A stretch of 64,000 nt of DNA from Flavobacterium caseinilyticum (GTDB lineage Bacteria; Bacteroidota; Bacteroidia; Flavobacteriales; Flavobacteriaceae), in assembly GCF_004349085.1 (NCBI RefSeq), contig NZ_SMFM01000001.1, positions 310,001-374,000 on the forward strand, in the 5' to 3' direction. Positions 52,918-60,800 of the stretch are shown one piece after another; within the stretch, counting starts at the first letter, position 1; every line of letters begins with the position of its first letter. The notes beneath the pieces were generated by a model that was given only the letters and a program-made list of their open reading frames with translations, did no database searches and had not been told where the DNA came from. The position numbers and the translations under genes were made by a program.

Positions 52918-54459
52918 ATGGCAAAACAAGAAGATTTATTTAAGAATGTAGTTTCGCACGCAAAAGAATACGGATTTATTTTTCCGTCAAGCGAAATATA
53001 CGATGGTTTAAGTGCAGTCTATGATTATGCACAAAACGGAGTAGAATTAAAAAAGAACATACGCGAATATTGGTGGAAAGCGATGGTTCAAATGAACGAT
53101 AATATTGTTGGCCTTGACGCTTCAATTTTGATGCATCCAACCACTTGGAAAGCATCGGGTCACGTAGATGCGTTCAACGATCCATTGATTGATAACAAAG
53201 ATTCGAAAAGAAGATATAGAGCCGATGTTTTGATTGAAGATTATGCCGAAAAGCTAAATCAAAAAGCAATCAAAGAAATCGAAAAAGCACGTGCTCGTTT
53301 TGGTGATGCTTTCAACGAACAGGAATTTGTTACTACAAATGCCCGTGTAATGGAGTACAAAGCCAAAGAAAGAGAAATTCTGGAAAGAATGGCGCGTTCT
53401 CTTGGAAACGAAGATCTGGAAGATGTAAAAGCATTAATCGAAGAATTAGAAATTGCTTGTCCGGAGTCAGGTTCAAGAAATTGGACCGAAGTGCGTCAAT
53501 TTAACTTGATGTTTGGAACAAAACTTGGAGCTTCAGCCGATTCAGCAATGGATTTATATTTGCGTCCGGAAACAGCTCAGGGTATTTTTGTTAACTTCCT
53601 GAATGTACAAAAATCAGGACGAATGAAAGTTCCTTTTGGAATTGCCCAAACCGGAAAAGCATTTAGAAATGAAATCGTTGCAAGACAATTTATTTTCCGC
53701 ATGCGGGAGTTTGAACAAATGGAAATGCAATTTTTTGTACGTCCAGGCGAAGAAATGAAGCATTATGAATTCTGGAAAGAAGCTCGTTTGAAATGGCATT
53801 TATCTCTTGGTTTAGGAAGAGAAAATTATCGTTTCCACGATCACGAAAAATTAGCGCATTATGCGAATGCTGCGGCTGATATTGAATTTAATTTCCCTTT
53901 TGGATTCAAAGAGCTAGAAGGAATTCACTCCAGAACTGATTTCGATTTGAAAGCGCACGAACAATTCTCTGGTCGAAAATTACAGTATTTTGATGCTGAA
54001 TTGAACCAGAATTACGTTCCTTATGTGGTAGAAACTTCAGTAGGATTAGACAGGATGTTTTTGGCGGTTTTTGCGACCTCTTTGAAAGAAGAAACGTTGG
54101 AAGATGGTTCTACAAGAACAGTTCTAAAATTGCCTTCGGTTCTGGCTCCAACAAAAGCAGCCATTTTACCATTGGTAAAAAAAGACGGATTACCGGAAAT
54201 TGCACACAAAATCATTGACGATTTACGTTGGGATTTCAATGTTTCTTATGATGAAAAAGATGCGGTTGGAAGACGTTACAGAAGACAAGATGCATTGGGA
54301 ACTCCGTTTTGTATAACAGTGGATCATCAAACTATCGAAGATCAAACCGTAACGATTCGTCATAGAGATACCATGAAACAAGACCGTGTAAACATTACTG
54401 ACTTAAAATCAATTATTGAGAATGAGGTTTCAATGAAAAACTGGTTGATGAAAATGTAA
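52918..54459 (+). CDS. glyS: Glycyl-tRNA synthetase (single-chain type)
   Basis: This class II synthetase charges tRNA-Gly as a homodimer. The 513-residue protein has MDLYLRPETAQGIFVNFLNV (motif 2 region), GIAQTGKAFRNEI and VETSVGLDRMFLAVF (motif 3), followed by a C-terminal anticodon-binding domain. It is the eukaryote-like single-subunit enzyme rather than the alpha/beta type. It is monocistronic with a terminator behind. Confidence 0.97.
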   Translation: MAKQEDLFKNVVSHAKEYGFIFPSSEIYDGLSAVYDYAQNGVELKKNIREYWWKAMVQMNDNIVGLDASILMHPTTWKASGHVDAFNDPLIDNKDSKRRYRADVLIEDYAEKLNQKAIKEIEKARARFGDAFNEQEFVTTNARVMEYKAKEREILERMARSLGNEDLEDVKALIEELEIACPESGSRNWTEVRQFNLMFGTKLGASADSAMDLYLRPETAQGIFVNFLNVQKSGRMKVPFGIAQTGKAFRNEIVARQFIFRMREFEQMEMQFFVRPGEEMKHYEFWKEARLKWHLSLGLGRENYRFHDHEKLAHYANAAADIEFNFPFGFKELEGIHSRTDFDLKAHEQFSGRKLQYFDAELNQNYVPYVVETSVGLDRMFLAVFATSLKEETLEDGSTRTVLKLPSVLAPTKAAILPLVKKDGLPEIAHKIIDDLRWDFNVSYDEKDAVGRRYRRQDALGTPFCITVDHQTIEDQTVTIRHRDTMKQDRVNITDLKSIIENEVSMKNWLMKM

Positions 54460-54477
54460 TTAGTTTAGGACTATATA

Positions 54478-54510
54478 AAAAAAAAGCTTCTCGATTGAGA
54501 AGCTTTTTTT
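54478..54510. terminator. Terminator between glyS and a barrel protein gene
   Basis: AAAAAGCTTCTC (54481-54492) pairs with GAGAAGCTTTTT (54497-54508), with A and T tracts on both sides, so it can serve both convergent genes. Confidence 0.88.
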
Positions 54511-54512
54511 GT

Positions 54513-55046
54513 TTAAAACCTATATCCTAATGTTATTCCGCCTCGGCCAACGATTTCATAATCGTTATCATTGCTATTAAATAAATTTCTACCGATTCCT
54601 CCATTTATTTCAAACAAAAAACCTTTTTTGGTTATCCATTTTGCACCTAAACCAAAACCTAGAGCAAAATCAGTATTTTTTATTTCCTTTGAAGTGAAGC
54701 TGGGGTCAAAATTGCCATACTGGGTGTAGTCCGTGTATTGATATGAATTTAACATTCCAAAACCTTCCACAAAAAAACCAGCCGCCGGTTTTTTACCGAA
54801 ATAAAAGCGATAGTAGGGAGTCAGGCTAAATTTGGTATCAAATTGATCATCATAATTGAAAAATAATGACACTCCAATTCCGGATTCTTCGTTAAGTAAT
54901 CGCTCGTAAGTGAATTCCCCTGCACCCAGAACTAAAAAAAGTGCATTTCCTTTTAATTCATTTCTTTTAAAATCAACAGTGTCTTTTTCCTGGCTAAAAC
55001 CAGATAAGAAAGAGGATAGGCACATTAGAATAAATAGTTTTTTCAT
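54513..55046 (-). CDS. Small exported beta-barrel-like protein
   Basis: The 177-residue protein starts with a signal peptide (MKKLFILMCLSSFLSGFSQ) and consists of amphipathic strands ending ITLGYRF, the terminal aromatic residue typical of outer-membrane barrels. Alternating strand words such as SLTPYYRFYFG and FFVEGFGMLNSYQY fit DUF3575-type eight-stranded barrels. No function is assignable. It converges with glyS. Confidence 0.75.
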   Translation of the reverse strand: MKKLFILMCLSSFLSGFSQEKDTVDFKRNELKGNALFLVLGAGEFTYERLLNEESGIGVSLFFNYDDQFDTKFSLTPYYRFYFGKKPAAGFFVEGFGMLNSYQYTDYTQYGNFDPSFTSKEIKNTDFALGFGLGAKWITKKGFLFEINGGIGRNLFNSNDNDYEIVGRGGITLGYRF

Positions 55047-55520
55047 AGTAGTAGTTTTTTTATAAAAGTAGGATAAATGTACATGTATTTTTTAAATTTT
55101 ATATTTAATGATGGATTATTTTTTAAGTGTGAATAAAAATCCACCATCTTTCCCTTTATTTAAAAACTAAAGGGTTCCTAAAAATTTTTAGGTTTTAACA
55201 TCCATAAAAAATGTTTTCGAAGCCACAATTGCTGGGCAATTTGTAAGTTTTAAAATCTTTTAAAATAGTAAATAATGTTCTTTATCGGATATATTTGCAT
55301 TTCGTCTTAATGTATCAACATTTGTTGGAAACATATGAACAACATCCTTAAAAAAATGGTTAATTGCTTATTTTTAAAATGTTAAATAAGAGTTTTTTAT
55401 TGAATTTTTTATGCTTTTGTTTAATAATTTCCTAAAAATAGTATAATAAGTGAATCATTTGAAGTGTATTTATCTACGTACACCTTATGTAATGCCTAAC
55501 AATTCCAGGAAAAGCCATTG
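55047..55520 (+). promoter_or_regulatory. 474-bp intergenic region with the LytTR-gene promoter
   Basis: The stretch contains no open frame with a plausible start. Its marked features are a 16-bp palindrome CCTAAAAATTTTTAGG at 55177-55192, and a -7 box TATATTTG at 55290-55297, which would produce a leader of more than 200 bases ahead of the regulator at 55521. A long leader is unusual in this window, where most are 15-40 bases. Confidence 0.45.
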
Positions 55521-56333
55521 ATGAATTATTCGTACATTATTATTGACGACAATCAAGAAAGTGTTTTGAAAACAAAAGCTATTGCTGACAGTTTTTCAGA
55601 ACTTGATTTTGTAGCATCGGCAAATAATTACGGTGATGGTTTGAATCTCGTATTAGAACACAAGCCACATTTGGTTTTTCTCGAAATCGACCCAACTGAT
55701 AAAGCCAGTAATTTGTCATTATTACTTATTAATGAGCTGCACAGGTATTTGAATGTTATCCCTAAAATTATCGTTACAACCAGAAAAAAAGATTTGGCTT
55801 TTGATGCTATAAAATATGAAGTTGCCGATTATTTCATTAAACCACTATTAAAAATCGATTTAGTAAAGTTGATTTTAAAATTAAATAAGGCAAAAATCGA
55901 AACTGAAGTCGATTTGAACGAACCTATAACTTTTGATGAAAAACCAACTTTTCTTCCGCAACCTGAAAGTGTTTATCATCAGAAACCATTGACCTTATGT
56001 ATAAAGTCTTACGGTGATTACCGCTATATTGATGCAAAAGACATCTGCTATCTTCGTGCCGATAATAATTCTACAGACATACATTTAAATAATGGGGATA
56101 TGATTACGGCTTTTAAAACATTAAAACATTTTGAAGGGGTATTGTCTTATCCATTTATCAGAATACACAATAGCTATATTGTGAACAGAAATTATATTTC
56201 CAGGATTCATAATGGGAATTCTGTTTGTTACATTAAAAATAGCAGTGTAAAACTTCCTTTTTCTAAGTCTTATAAGGTAAATATAGACCTTATTATCTCC
56301 GAATTTTCCAACGAGAATTATCTGGAAATATAA
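55521..56333 (+). CDS. LytTR-family regulator with a degenerate receiver
   Basis: From ATG 55521 (a TTG one codon earlier is possible) the protein has 270 residues. The N-terminal receiver keeps Asp9/Asp10 (YIIIDDNQ), Thr86 (IIVTTR) and Lys107 (VADYFIKPL), but the phosphoacceptor is Glu55 in LVFLEIDPT where an Asp is expected. A linker is followed by a LytTR DNA-binding domain (about 160-265): YIDAKDICYLRADNNSTDI, MITAFKTLKHFE and FIRIHNSYIVNRNYI. LytTR proteins bind paired 9-10 bp direct repeats. A Glu often mimics phosphorylation, so the regulator may be constitutively competent. No sensor kinase of its usual LytS/AgrC type is adjacent. Confidence 0.9.
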   Translation: MNYSYIIIDDNQESVLKTKAIADSFSELDFVASANNYGDGLNLVLEHKPHLVFLEIDPTDKASNLSLLLINELHRYLNVIPKIIVTTRKKDLAFDAIKYEVADYFIKPLLKIDLVKLILKLNKAKIETEVDLNEPITFDEKPTFLPQPESVYHQKPLTLCIKSYGDYRYIDAKDICYLRADNNSTDIHLNNGDMITAFKTLKHFEGVLSYPFIRIHNSYIVNRNYISRIHNGNSVCYIKNSSVKLPFSKSYKVNIDLIISEFSNENYLEI

Positions 56334-56338
56334 AAAGA

Positions 56339-56369
56339 GTCATTCACTTTAATTTGATGGTCATTCACT
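56339..56369 (+). promoter_or_regulatory. Paired 10-bp direct repeats, candidate LytTR operator
   Basis: GTCATTCACT occurs at 56339-56348 and again at 56360-56369, an exact repeat with a 21-base period. LytTR regulators typically contact two direct repeats of 9-10 bases about 21-22 bases apart (two helical turns). The site lies just after the LytTR gene and 142 bases ahead of the repeat-peptide gene. A weak hairpin (CGTTTA-CCA-TAAACG with T-tract, around 56383-56407) follows it and may end the regulator's transcript. Confidence 0.45.
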
Positions 56370-56510
56370 ATCAAATGGCTATCGTTTACCATAAACGCCT
56401 TTTTTTGTAGGAATTTTTCAAGTTGTCTGTGTAGTTTTACAAAAGAATCACATATCAGTTGTGCTTCCAAATTAGATAAAACAAAACAACAATATAAAAA
56501 AACCCAAATT

Positions 56511-56753
56511 ATGAAAAAATCAATCTTAACAATCGGATTATTCTCTTTAGTAATGGTATTAACTTCTTTTACAACGCCAGAAACTGATCCTATTATAACA
56601 GTAGATAATTACGGTAATGTAGAATTAGTTGGAACACAGTCAACAGGAGGAAATAAAAAAGTTGATCTAGTAGGAACTCAGTCTACGGGAGGAAATAAAA
56701 AAGTTGACTTAGTAGGAACACAGTCAACAGGAGGAAATAAAAAAGTTGACTAA
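56511..56753 (+). CDS. Exported 80-residue protein with three 14-residue repeats
   Basis: The ATG at 56511 opens a signal peptide (MKKSILTIGLFSLVMVLTSF) followed by a short spacer (TTPETDPIITVDNYGN) and three units of VDLVGTQSTGGNKK (residues 37-50, 51-64, 65-78; the first has Glu for Asp), then Val-Asp. No known domain is recognised. The units end in Lys-Lys, a possible processing site that would release identical peptides; this is inference. It is the only exported small gene between a LytTR regulator and a TPR histidine kinase, and has its own terminator, which implies high and independent expression. Confidence 0.8.
   Translation: MKKSILTIGLFSLVMVLTSFTTPETDPIITVDNYGNVELVGTQSTGGNKKVDLVGTQSTGGNKKVDLVGTQSTGGNKKVD
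56619..56744 (+). repeat. Three in-frame 42-bp coding repeats
   Basis: Units lie at 56619-56660, 56661-56702 and 56703-56744. Units 1 and 2 differ at seven codons, six of them synonymous and one Glu/Asp; units 2 and 3 differ at five, all synonymous. The pattern is that of repeats kept at protein level and allowed to drift at DNA level, rather than of a fresh duplication. Confidence 0.9.
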
Positions 56754-56774
56754 AAGACTTTTGAATTTTTAATT

Positions 56775-56806
56775 AAAGCTATCAAATTATTGATAGCTTT
56801 TTTTTT
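56775..56806 (+). terminator. Terminator of the repeat-peptide gene
   Basis: AAAGCTATCA (56775-56784) pairs with TGATAGCTTT (56791-56800) over a 6-base loop, followed by T residues to 56806. It separates the peptide gene from the kinase gene. Confidence 0.88.
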
Positions 56807-56822
56807 ATGTCAATAGTTTTAG

Positions 56823-56830
56823 TATTTTTG
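56823..56830 (+). promoter_or_regulatory. -7 promoter box of the histidine kinase gene
   Basis: TATTTTTG matches TAnnTTTG and lies 20 bases before the TTG start at 56851. No -33 TTG is evident. Confidence 0.5.
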
Positions 56831-56850
56831 AATGAAATCAAAATAGACAA

Positions 56851-58890
56851 TTGAAATTATACCTCTACATATCGTTGTTGTTATTCGTTTTTTTTAGTTG
56901 TGAAATGAAGCATAAAGAAAAAACAAATACTAATTCAACTGAAGATAGCCTTGCAATCTATCTGAATTTGGCAAACACAGATGATTTGTTTTTTAAAAAA
57001 AAACAATATTTTAACCAAAAGGCTTTTACGATTTTAATGAATCAATCTAACGATTCCTTAAATAGACTTAACTTGTTTAAAGTTGCCAATCGATACTATA
57101 ATATGAATGACTGGCGGTCATACGGAGAGACAGTACGTGTACTTTTATATAAATCTTTAAATGCTCAAGATACTGCAAATACGGCTAAAGCATATAGTTA
57201 TTTGGGAGAATATTATGGGAGTCAATCAATTTCTGATAGTGCTTTTATGTGCTATTTTAAAGCAGAAAAGATATTTTTGAGACTTAATGACACTTATAAT
57301 TTAGCAAAAACGCGTTTGAATAAAGCTAATTTACAATATGCAGAGAATGATTTTTTAGGAAGTGAAGTGACAGTTTTTAACGCTCTTAGAGTGATAAAAG
57401 GAAAGGATGCAAATGATTTAGTCTATGAATCGAATAACCTTTTAGGAATTCTTAATAATGAATTAGGTGAATATGACAAAGCTTTAGAATATCATAACAA
57501 GGCTTTGAAAAGTATTGATGATGAGGTAATTCCTTCGTGGAACCAATCAAAAGCAACCTCTTTTAATAATATGGGAATTGTTTATCAAAATATGGGCATG
57601 TACAAAAAGGCTATTAATTATTTTAATAGAGGTTTAGAGCAACCAAACCTTATTACTGATAAAGTAGCACTTTATACGATGTTGTTAGATAATTTAGCTT
57701 ATTCTAGATTTAAAAATAATGAATCAGCAAATGTTCCTGAACTATTCTACAAATCATTAAAAATAAGGGATAGTCTAAATTTTATGACGGGTATTATTGC
57801 AAATAAAATTCATTTAGCTGAATATTACGCATCTAATGGCGATACTCTAAAAGGACTTCAGTTCTCAAATGAAGCACTGAAAACAGCAAGGAGTTCTAAG
57901 AATGATAGAAATGCTTTAATACCTTTAAAACAGTTGGCCATATTAGAGCCTAAAAAAGCGGCTACTTATAACAAAGAATATATCCATATCAACGACAGTC
58001 TCCAAAAAGCAGAGCGAAAAATGGGAGAGAAATTTTCTCGTATTGAATATGAAACGGATCAAATAATAGATGAAAATATCAATTTGGAAACGAAAAATCG
58101 AAATCTATTATTTGGGTTTAGTGCTTTTATGATGTTAGGTCTGCTATTATTTGTAATCAAATCCCAAAAAGCAAAAAATAGAGAACTGTTATTCAAACAA
58201 GAACAACAAAAGGTTAATGAGGAAATTTATAATCTGATGATTTCGCAACAGAACACTATAGAAACGAATAGGGTAAAAGAGAAAAAAAGAGTGGCGCAAG
58301 AATTACATGATGGAGTTTTGGGCAGAATGTTTGGAATTCGAATGAATTTAGACAGTTTGAATAAAATGCACGACGGAACCACTATTGAAAAAAGAACTAA
58401 TTACTTAACTGAATTAAAAAATATAGAGCAGGATATTCGTGAAATTTCGCATGATTTGAATAGAGAAAAATCGGAATTAATTAATAACTTCGTTGCCATT
58501 GTAGATAATTTATTGGAAGAGCAAAAAAAGACTTTCCATCCCAAATTAGTTGCCAGTATTGACCGAACTATAAAATGGGAATTGTTAAGCAATTCCGTTA
58601 AAATAAATTTATACCGTATTATCCAAGAATCGCTGCAAAATATTAATAAGTACGCTAACGCAAAAACTATTAAAATAGAACTCAAAAAAAATGATGAAGA
58701 TTTATTGTTAATCATAAGTGATGATGGGAATGGATTTGATATAAATAAATCAAAAAAGGGTATCGGTTTGCAAAATATACAATCGCGAACCTCAGAATGC
58801 AACGGAACTGTGGATATAAAATCAAAAAAAGGAGACGGAACAATGATTACAATTTCAGTTCCACTTGAAATAAAACAAATACTTACCTAG
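56851..58890 (+). CDS. TPR-containing membrane histidine kinase (HisKA_3)
   Basis: The TTG at 56851 gives 679 residues starting with a hydrophobic leader ending at Cys17 (SLLLFVFFSC), perhaps a lipoprotein signal. Residues about 70-380 are helical with tetratricopeptide-like repeats (ELGEYDKALEYHNKALK, NMGMYKKAINYFNRGLE), a coiled coil about 385-415 and one transmembrane helix (about 419-437). The cytoplasmic part has HisKA_3 with His486 in RVAQELHDGVLGRM and a HATPase with QESLQNINKYANA, DDGNGFD and GIGLQNI. It is a NarX/LytS-like two-component sensor with an extracytoplasmic TPR domain that could bind peptides. The next gene, 2 bases on, is its response regulator. Confidence 0.93.
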   Translation: MKLYLYISLLLFVFFSCEMKHKEKTNTNSTEDSLAIYLNLANTDDLFFKKKQYFNQKAFTILMNQSNDSLNRLNLFKVANRYYNMNDWRSYGETVRVLLYKSLNAQDTANTAKAYSYLGEYYGSQSISDSAFMCYFKAEKIFLRLNDTYNLAKTRLNKANLQYAENDFLGSEVTVFNALRVIKGKDANDLVYESNNLLGILNNELGEYDKALEYHNKALKSIDDEVIPSWNQSKATSFNNMGIVYQNMGMYKKAINYFNRGLEQPNLITDKVALYTMLLDNLAYSRFKNNESANVPELFYKSLKIRDSLNFMTGIIANKIHLAEYYASNGDTLKGLQFSNEALKTARSSKNDRNALIPLKQLAILEPKKAATYNKEYIHINDSLQKAERKMGEKFSRIEYETDQIIDENINLETKNRNLLFGFSAFMMLGLLLFVIKSQKAKNRELLFKQEQQKVNEEIYNLMISQQNTIETNRVKEKKRVAQELHDGVLGRMFGIRMNLDSLNKMHDGTTIEKRTNYLTELKNIEQDIREISHDLNREKSELINNFVAIVDNLLEEQKKTFHPKLVASIDRTIKWELLSNSVKINLYRIIQESLQNINKYANAKTIKIELKKNDEDLLLIISDDGNGFDINKSKKGIGLQNIQSRTSECNGTVDIKSKKGDGTMITISVPLEIKQILT

Positions 58891-58892
58891 AA

Positions 58893-59588
58893 ATGACAAT
58901 TGCCTCAAATGTAAATACAATAACTAAAAACAATATACTAATCGTTGATGACCATCCTTTTATTATTGAAGGTTACAAAAATGCGATTACCAGATATAAT
59001 CCAGATGAATTTGAGTTTGTGATTAGTCAGGCCAAAGATTGTGAATCGGCTTATATAACTATAACAAACCCCGAAACTAAGGCTTTTGATATTGCTTTTT
59101 TAGATATTAGCATGCCGCCATACGAAGAAAAAGGCATTTATAATGGAGAGGATTTAGCAAAATTGATTTCTGAATACATGCCAAACTGCAAAATTATTTT
59201 GCTTACTATGTATACTGAATTGTTGAAGATTAAAACCATTATCAACACTATTAACCCTAGCGGTCTGGTGATAAAAAATGATTTAACTTTTGATGAATTA
59301 CTTTTTGCCATTGATAAAGTTATAAAAGATGAAACGTACTATAGTGAATCAGTTTTAAAAATGCTCAATTTATCTGAAGAAGATGCTATCGAAATTGATC
59401 AAATTGATAAACAAATATTGTTTCATATATCTAAAGGAACCAAGCTTAATGATATTCCACAATACATTCCAATATCATTAGGTGCAATTGAAAGAAGAAA
59501 AATAAATTTAAAAGAACTTTTGAAAGTTGAGGGAGGTAGTGATATTGAATTAATTCGAGAAGCCAAAAACAGAGGATTACTTTTTTAA
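58893..59588 (+). CDS. Response regulator with NarL-like degenerate C-terminal domain
   Basis: The 231-residue protein has a receiver domain with Asp19/Asp20 (ILIVDDHPFI), the phosphoacceptor Asp71 (AFLDISMPP), a Thr in ILLTMYT and Lys in LVIKNDL. The C-terminal third (about 165-231) is shaped like a LuxR/NarL helix-turn-helix: FHISKGTKLNDIPQYIP, then LGAIERRKINLKELL in the recognition helix position. It starts 2 bases after the kinase stop, so both come from one transcript, and is followed by a terminator. The target genes are unknown; the peptide gene upstream is a candidate. Confidence 0.92.
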   Translation: MTIASNVNTITKNNILIVDDHPFIIEGYKNAITRYNPDEFEFVISQAKDCESAYITITNPETKAFDIAFLDISMPPYEEKGIYNGEDLAKLISEYMPNCKIILLTMYTELLKIKTIINTINPSGLVIKNDLTFDELLFAIDKVIKDETYYSESVLKMLNLSEEDAIEIDQIDKQILFHISKGTKLNDIPQYIPISLGAIERRKINLKELLKVEGGSDIELIREAKNRGLLF

Positions 59589-59600
59589 ATTTGTTAAACA

Positions 59601-59632
59601 AAAAAACGACACTATTGAGTGTCGTTTTTTTG
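59601..59632. terminator. Terminator between the response regulator gene and thiL
   Basis: AAAAAACGACACT pairs with AGTGTCGTTTTTT over a four-base loop, with A and T tracts on both sides. It serves the convergent genes. Confidence 0.88.
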
Positions 59633-59648
59633 TTTTGTTCAAATAAAT

Positions 59649-60695
59649 TTATTGCGTCAGAGCATCCCAACCACGAGCTTTCAAAGCAATTTTTGTATTG
59701 GCTCGGGTCACTAAATGAATTCCTTCGCTTTCTTGTGTCATGTGACCAATAATAGTGAAATTTGGATTTCCTTTAATTTTTTCAAAGTCTTCCATGGCAA
59801 TGGTGAAAAGTAATTCGTAATCTTCGCCACCATTAATCGCAACGGTTGTACTGTCAATATTGAATTCTTCACAAACATTAATAAACTGGGGGTCGATAGG
59901 CAATTTGTCCTCATATAAATTACAACCCACTTTAGATTGCTTGCACAAATGCATAATTTCAGAGGACAATCCATCCGAAATATCAATCATCGACGTTGGT
60001 TTTATTTCTAAAGCGTGCAATAAAGTGCGAACATCTTTTCTAGCTTCCGGCTTCAATTGACGTTCTATTAAATACGTATAGGCGTCTAAATCCGGTTGTG
60101 AATTTGGATTAACTTGAAAAACTTGCTTTTCTCTTTCTAAAACTTGCAATCCCATGTAAGCAGCTCCAATATCTCCGGTAACCACTAATAAATCAGTTTG
60201 TTTCGCGCCATTTCGATATACGATTTCATTTTCGTCCGCTTCGCCAAGAGCTGTAATGCTAATGATTAATCCTTTTTGGGAAGAAGTGGTGTCGCCACCT
60301 ATAACATCGACATTATATTCACGGGCGGCATGCGTTATTCCTGCAAATAATTCATCTAATGCTTCCAAAGGAAAGCGATTGGAAACCGCTACAGAAACCG
60401 TAATTTGTGTTGGCTTTGCATTCATCGCGCAAATATCAGAAACATTGACCACAACCGCTTTGTAACCCAAATGTTTTAAGGGCATGTAAGCCAAATCAAA
60501 ATGTACACCTTCAATCAATAAATCAGTAGAAACAACTACTTTTTTATCTTTGAAATCCAAAACGGCAGCATCATCGCCAATTCCTTTTAAAGTTGAAGGT
60601 TGGTTGATTTCAAAGTTTTTTGTCAAATGGTCTATCAATCCAAATTCTCCTAATTGGGCAATACTTGTGCGTTGTGGGTTTTTATCTTCGATCAT
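59649..60695 (-). CDS. thiL: Thiamine-monophosphate kinase
   Basis: ThiL phosphorylates thiamine phosphate to thiamine diphosphate. The ATG at 60693-60695 gives 348 residues starting MIEDKNPQRTSIAQLGEFGL; longer starts are unconserved. Typical motifs are GIGDDAAVLDF, STDLLIEGVHFDLAYM, DIGAAYMGLQ and MIDISDGLSSEIMHLC. It is an AIR-synthase/ThiL fold. It converges with the response regulator gene. Confidence 0.95.
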   Translation of the reverse strand: MIEDKNPQRTSIAQLGEFGLIDHLTKNFEINQPSTLKGIGDDAAVLDFKDKKVVVSTDLLIEGVHFDLAYMPLKHLGYKAVVVNVSDICAMNAKPTQITVSVAVSNRFPLEALDELFAGITHAAREYNVDVIGGDTTSSQKGLIISITALGEADENEIVYRNGAKQTDLLVVTGDIGAAYMGLQVLEREKQVFQVNPNSQPDLDAYTYLIERQLKPEARKDVRTLLHALEIKPTSMIDISDGLSSEIMHLCKQSKVGCNLYEDKLPIDPQFINVCEEFNIDSTTVAINGGEDYELLFTIAMEDFEKIKGNPNFTIIGHMTQESEGIHLVTRANTKIALKARGWDALTQ

Positions 60696-60800
60696 TATTT
60701 TAATTGTTTTGAGGTTGCAAATATACAAAGAAATATTTGCCTCGAATTGCATCAATTTTCGCCATTTTTTCGCATCTTTCAGTAATTAAAATCATCAACA

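Noticed and set aside
56340..56410. Riboswitch or attenuator ahead of the peptide gene
   Set aside because: Only short stems are visible and there is no match I can recognise to a riboswitch class; the direct repeats explain the structure better.
58401..58802. 133-codon open frame opposite the kinase domain
   Set aside because: The kinase motifs on the plus strand are complete, and the antisense product is low-complexity Ser/Phe/Leu-rich.
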